A DNA stretch of 64,000 nucleotides, from assembly GCA_017456845.1 (NCBI GenBank), contig JAFTIP010000002.1:1-64000 (forward strand). The letters are read 5' to 3'. Made by a program: the position numbers and the translations under genes. Of the stretch, positions 61,136 through 64,000 are shown piece after piece (positions within the stretch are counted from its first letter, which is position 1; the number at the start of each line of letters is the position of its first letter). A model generated the notes under the pieces. The model had not been told where the DNA came from and did no database searches. It saw only the letters and a list, made by a program, of their open reading frames with translations. Source of the DNA: Ruminococcus sp. (lineage in GTDB: Bacteria; Bacillota; Clostridia; Oscillospirales; Acutalibacteraceae).

Positions 61136-61164
61136 ATAATACACCTAAAATGCATATTTGTCAA
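61136..61164 (-). promoter_or_regulatory. Sigma-A promoter of infC operon
   Basis: Minus strand -35 TTGACA (61159-61164), 17-nt spacer, -10 TATTAT (61136-61141). It is divergent from the CPBP-protease promoter at 61191-61219. Confidence 0.82.
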
Positions 61165-61190
61165 GGATTTTTTTAATTTTTCCAAATAAA

Positions 61191-61219
61191 TTGCATTATT
61201 GGATTTTTAGTGATATAAT
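61191..61219 (+). promoter_or_regulatory. Sigma-A promoter of the CPBP-tadA unit
   Basis: -35 TTGCAT (61191-61196), 17-nt spacer ending in TG plus one base, -10 TATAAT (61214-61219). The predicted start near 61226 lies downstream of the ATG at 61223 and so fixes the gene start at 61241. Confidence 0.82.
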
Positions 61220-61240
61220 ATTATGAATTGGAGTGATTAT

Positions 61241-62281
61241 ATGATTGACAATGCATACAATGTTCCTCCTGTAAACGAGGAAGAATACCTGAAAATCCAA
61301 GCAAAGCAAAACGAAAAAAGGGCATTAAGAGGCAGAAGTATCTCCACAGGACTTCTGAGCATAATCTGCCTTTCGGTTTTTTCCATACTTGCTGTTATTT
61401 TAAGCTCTGTTATGAGGACAGCATACGAAAATACACCCATGCTCCTTGATGACAAGCTGAGTCTTATCCCCGATATGCTTTTAAACGCCTTGGTTTCATT
61501 AATAGGCTTTGGCGTAGTTGCGGTAATATTCGCTAAGGCAACAAAAACCGACCTTAATGAAATTTTGCCAAGTGAGAAAATGTCTTTTAAAAAGCTTGCG
61601 GGTGTCGTTGCAATAGGCTTCACAGTTTGCATTACCGCTAATTATATTGCACAGCTATTTTCTGTTGATTTAAGCATTTTCGGGTTAGAAACCATGTACA
61701 GTGATATGCAAACAGGAAGCACCTCGCTTTTAGAGCATATAACTTACATTGTTGCTGTATCTGCTGTTCCCGCTGTTACCGAAGAGTTTGTATACAGAGG
61801 ATGCATAATGGGCAGACTGAGAAAATTTGGCGATGGCTTTGCACTTTTAACATCTGCTATTCTATTCGGTATGATGCACGGAAACTTTACTCAGGCACCC
61901 TTTGCCTTTGTGGTGGGACTTGCCGCTGGTTGGGCTGTAATCTACACAAACTCTATTTTCCCTGCTATGATTATACATGGACTGAATAACTTTATGTCAG
62001 TAATTGCCGATATTTTTTACGAAAATTTAGAGCTTGCAGGTATAGATACGTTTTACGTTGACTTTGTTTATATGTGTATTTATGCTGCTGTGTTTGCTCT
62101 TGCGTTGGTAGCAGTATATAAGTTTTCTAAAAGCGATAAAAACTTCTGCAGCTTAAAAAAGTATGAAGGCGAGCTTACGTTCAGCGAAAGAATTAAAACA
62201 TTCTTCACAAGTGTTACAGTAATCATCTTCCTTGTTATTACATTATTAGAGTGCATATCAACGCTTCAGGTAATTGAATAA
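61241..62281 (+). CDS. CPBP-family intramembrane metalloprotease
   Basis: A 346-residue membrane protein of the CPBP (Abi, CAAX-prenyl-protease-like) family with about eight hydrophobic segments. Active-site motifs: TEEFVYRG (EExxxR) near residue 183, FGMMHGN (FxxxH) near 215, and IIHGLNNFM (HxxxN/D) near 250. A hydrophilic Asn/Glu/Lys-rich N-terminal tail of about 35 residues precedes the first segment. ATG at 61241 is preferred because GGAGTGAT precedes it and the promoter start lies after 61223. Its stop overlaps the tadA start. The substrate is unknown. Confidence 0.88.
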   Translation: MIDNAYNVPPVNEEEYLKIQAKQNEKRALRGRSISTGLLSIICLSVFSILAVILSSVMRTAYENTPMLLDDKLSLIPDMLLNALVSLIGFGVVAVIFAKATKTDLNEILPSEKMSFKKLAGVVAIGFTVCITANYIAQLFSVDLSIFGLETMYSDMQTGSTSLLEHITYIVAVSAVPAVTEEFVYRGCIMGRLRKFGDGFALLTSAILFGMMHGNFTQAPFAFVVGLAAGWAVIYTNSIFPAMIIHGLNNFMSVIADIFYENLELAGIDTFYVDFVYMCIYAAVFALALVAVYKFSKSDKNFCSLKKYEGELTFSERIKTFFTSVTVIIFLVITLLECISTLQVIE

Positions 62282-62727
62282 TGGACAGATACGACTTTAT
62301 GAGGCTTGCTCTTGAAGAAGCAAAAAAATGCGTTGAAACCAACGATGTGCCTGTTGGTGCTGTAATTGTTAAAGACGGAAAAGTTATTGCAACAGGCAGA
62401 AATCTTAAGGAACGTGATAATATAGGCGTTTTACACGCAGAAATTGTGGCTATAACAAACGCCAACAAAATTTTAGGCTCAGCTAATCTTTCAGGTTGTG
62501 AGCTTTACGTAACCTTAGAACCCTGCCCTATGTGTGCAGGTGCAATTATTAACTCTAAAATTGATAAAGTTGTTTTTGGTGCTTTTGACCTAAAAAACGG
62601 GGCTTGCTCAAGCGTTACAAATCTTTTTTCACTTCCCTTTACTCACCGCCCTCAATGCTTTGGCGGTATTATGGAAGATGAGTGCAGTAAAATACTGACT
62701 GAGTTTTTTAAATCAATACGCAAATGA
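62281..62727 (+). CDS. tadA: tRNA-specific adenosine deaminase
   Basis: Deaminates A34 to inosine in tRNA-Arg(ACG). 148 residues with zinc and catalytic motifs HAEIVAI near residue 56 and PCPMCAGAII near 82, then FGAFDLKNGACSS. It is translationally coupled to the CPBP gene (TAATG) and ends at a strong terminator. Confidence 0.93.
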   Translation: MDRYDFMRLALEEAKKCVETNDVPVGAVIVKDGKVIATGRNLKERDNIGVLHAEIVAITNANKILGSANLSGCELYVTLEPCPMCAGAIINSKIDKVVFGAFDLKNGACSSVTNLFSLPFTHRPQCFGGIMEDECSKILTEFFKSIRK

Positions 62728-62731
62728 TAAT

Positions 62732-62766
62732 CAGCCTGTAGCTTAAAACTACAGGCTGTTATTTTT
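62732..62766 (+). terminator. Terminator downstream of tadA
   Basis: 10-bp perfect stem CAGCCTGTAG (62732-62741) / CTACAGGCTG (62749-62758) with a 7-nt loop and TTATTTTTT after it. The stop codon of the convergent Nudix gene lies inside the stem. Confidence 0.87.
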
Positions 62767-63216
62767 TCGCATTTCAATATATTTCTTTAAAGGAACTATG
62801 AGCGGAGGGGATATTTTATCAGGTATATTATCTATACTAAAAAACCGAGCATCTGAGGCTTCGATTTTATCGGGATTAGGAGTTCCGCTGAACTTACGAC
62901 AGATATAAACTATATCGATATTATGAACCTCATCGCCGTTTGGGTATGTATAGCGAGTATCCTCACCTGAAAATACCGAGAAAAGCTCAAGAGTTTCTGC
63001 AATAAGCCCGGTTTCCTCTAAAAGTTCACGGCATGCGGTGTCTTCTACCTTTTCGCCAAGCTCAACCGAGCCTCCTGCATAACCCCAACAACCGTTATCA
63101 GTTCTTTTAATCAGAAGAATTTCTCCTTTTTCGTTTTCTACGATTACACCTGTTCCACACTGAAGCAAAGGCTTATGACCTACAAATGAACGTAGCCACA
63201 TAATATATCCGCTCAT
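62749..63216 (-). CDS. Nudix hydrolase
   Basis: A 155-residue NUDIX-fold pyrophosphohydrolase. The full Nudix box GGSVELGEKVEDTACRELLEETGL (Gx5Ex7REUxEExGU) lies near residues 48-71. The C-terminal half includes a Tyr/Asn-rich segment (DTRYTYPNGDEVHNIDIVYIC) and ends in a basic tail. The substrate cannot be inferred. GAGGTGGT precedes the ATG. Its 3' end falls inside the tadA terminator stem. Confidence 0.9.
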   Translation of the reverse strand: MSGYIMWLRSFVGHKPLLQCGTGVIVENEKGEILLIKRTDNGCWGYAGGSVELGEKVEDTACRELLEETGLIAETLELFSVFSGEDTRYTYPNGDEVHNIDIVYICRKFSGTPNPDKIEASDARFFSIDNIPDKISPPLIVPLKKYIEMRKNNSL

Positions 63217-63235
63217 AATACCACCTCTAATATAT

Positions 63236-63264
63236 AAAAAAGCACCTGCTTACAGCAAGTGCTT
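63236..63264 (-). terminator. Terminator of tRNA-Ser(GGA)
   Basis: Minus strand stem AAGCACTTGC / GCAGGTGCTT (63255-63264 and 63240-63249, one G-U) with a 5-nt loop, followed by TTTTTATAT. Confidence 0.82.
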
Positions 63265-63267
63265 TTC

Positions 63268-63360
63268 TGGCGCAGAGAAAGGGATTCGAACCCTTGGTAC
63301 GGTTTTAGCCGTACACACGATTTCCAATCGTGCTCCTTCGGCCAGCTCGGACATCTCTGC
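63268..63360 (-). tRNA. tRNA-Ser (anticodon GGA)
   Basis: Full serine tRNA of 93 nt on the minus strand: acceptor GCAGAGA/TCTCTGC, discriminator G with encoded CCA, anticodon loop with GGA (63323-63325), long variable arm with GTACGG/CCGTAC stem, and T arm with GGTTCGAATCC. A promoter and terminator flank it, so it is a single-gene unit. Confidence 0.95.
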
Positions 63361-63377
63361 GTTTGACAACGTCAATT

Positions 63378-63406
63378 ATTATATAGCAACGAATCAAAAA
63401 AATCAA
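63378..63406 (-). promoter_or_regulatory. Sigma-A promoter of tRNA-Ser(GGA)
   Basis: Minus strand -35 TTGATT (63401-63406), 17-nt spacer, -10 TATAAT (63378-63383), with the tRNA 5' end 18 nt beyond the -10. Confidence 0.78.
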
Positions 63407-63501
63407 GTGTTTTTTTACATTTTTTGAAAATTTTCTTAGTTCGTCTTGCGATTAATTGACCCGTGTCGTATAATTCCTCTTTAAAACAGCCGGGTAAAGT
63501 C

Positions 63502-64000
63502 TTATTCAAAGGGTTTCATTTCTTTGTTGAATACGCCTAAGCGAGTTATATCATAGTAAACGTCAGAAGCCACGTAGCTTTCTAAAGCTTTAATTAGCAA
63601 CTGAACATTGACGTTATTTGCACTGCCTGCAGGAAGCGTTACTGAAATATTAAGAGCATCACAACCAGGTAAAATTTCAATAAGCTTTAGGTACTCCGAT
63701 ATGTTCACGTCCTTAATACCGGACTTGGTCTTCTTTGGAACCAAATATTCATCCAATTTCATAAGTTGACAAAGCTGTGTTTTAAGCTCATCGACTGACA
63801 TAGCATCTGAATAAATCTTAGCGGTAAATTTGGCAAAAGCAATATCGCCGGGTTTCATCTTGCATTCGGTTGCGTCATAAACCCTGATACCATCAGGCAA
63901 AAAAGGATTCATAATCTCGGCAACCTTTGAAAGGTCGAAATCTTCGTCTAAAAAACGAACATCCATACATTCGGCCTCGCCTCTGACTCCTAAAGACAAA
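63502..64000 (-). CDS. DUF2344 / radical-SAM-linked protein (5' truncated at window edge)
   Basis: The C-terminal 166 or so residues of a DUF2344 (TIGR03936-type) protein, which commonly follows a B12-type radical SAM gene near rng/rplU. The first visible residues, SLGVRGEAECMDV, match an internal motif of the family (LGVxSEGEYMD), and the reading frame is open to the window end, so the true start lies outside. Later segments PGDIAFAKFTAKIY and SISVTLPAGSANNV-like strands fit. No radical SAM gene is visible here because the window ends. Confidence 0.75.
   Translation of the reverse strand, partial: LSLGVRGEAECMDVRFLDEDFDLSKVAEIMNPFLPDGIRVYDATECKMKPGDIAFAKFTAKIYSDAMSVDELKTQLCQLMKLDEYLVPKKTKSGIKDVNISEYLKLIEILPGCDALNISVTLPAGSANNVNVQLLIKALESYVASDVYYDITRLGVFNKEMKPFE

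Overview
The window is a stretch of housekeeping chromosome from a low-to-mid GC, endospore-forming Firmicute, most likely a clostridial gut-type lineage such as Ruminococcaceae/Oscillospiraceae. The family-level placement is inference. Spore-specific genes (sigK, cwlD, yunB), Firmicutes gene orders (sepF-ylmH-divIVA-ileS-lspA; miaB-ymcA-mutS-mutL-miaA; plsX-rnc-smc-ftsY; tig-clpX-lon-engB) and Shine-Dalgarno-led genes support this. Most genes after 9.3 kb run on the minus strand.

Left edge (1-9.3 kb): the first ~100 bp end in the 3' half of a tRNA-Ser(CGA) that lacks its 5' half but keeps its terminator. This is what an integrated element lying outside the window leaves behind. Then come prfC, sigK, convergent feoBA (ferrous iron uptake), cwlD (spore cortex), radA with a coupled DUF6873-type gene, a small XRE regulator next to a 20-bp palindrome, and a Xer-type tyrosine recombinase with its own upstream palindrome.

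9.3-23 kb (minus): a proteostasis run (tig, clpP, clpX, lon, engB, lysA) lies downstream of thrC and a phosphoesterase. Next is an rplS-lepB-rbgA-rnhB-yraN-dipeptidase run led by an L19-type leader RNA. 23-32 kb: a division/envelope cluster (HlyD-like adaptor, yggS, sepF, ylmH, divIVA) continues into ileS, lspA and an RluD-type synthase. 32-42.3 kb: miaB-ymcA-like-mutS-mutL-miaA (tRNA modification and mismatch repair), then yunB, an extremely Cys/Asp-rich zinc-ribbon protein, efp, an M24 peptidase and rpsU.

42.4-61 kb (minus): a 17-kb, tightly packed co-directional run goes from an rRNA methyltransferase through dprA, topA, trmFO, plsX, rnc, an Elp3-like radical SAM gene, smc, ftsY, rdgB, yhbY, nadD, yqeK and rsfS to leuS. 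It follows infC-rpmI-rplT, which has an L20-type leader in which terminator and antiterminator pairings can both be drawn. The right edge has a CPBP protease, tadA, a Nudix hydrolase, tRNA-Ser(GGA) and a DUF2344 gene cut by the window end.

I see no CRISPR array, defence island, biosynthetic cluster or complete mobile element. The features most worth a second look are the tRNA-fragment junction, the Cys/Asp-rich protein, the orphan adaptor in the division cluster, the two palindromes around the XRE/Xer genes, ribosome binding sites buried in terminator hairpins, and the recurrent hairpins between closely spaced genes.
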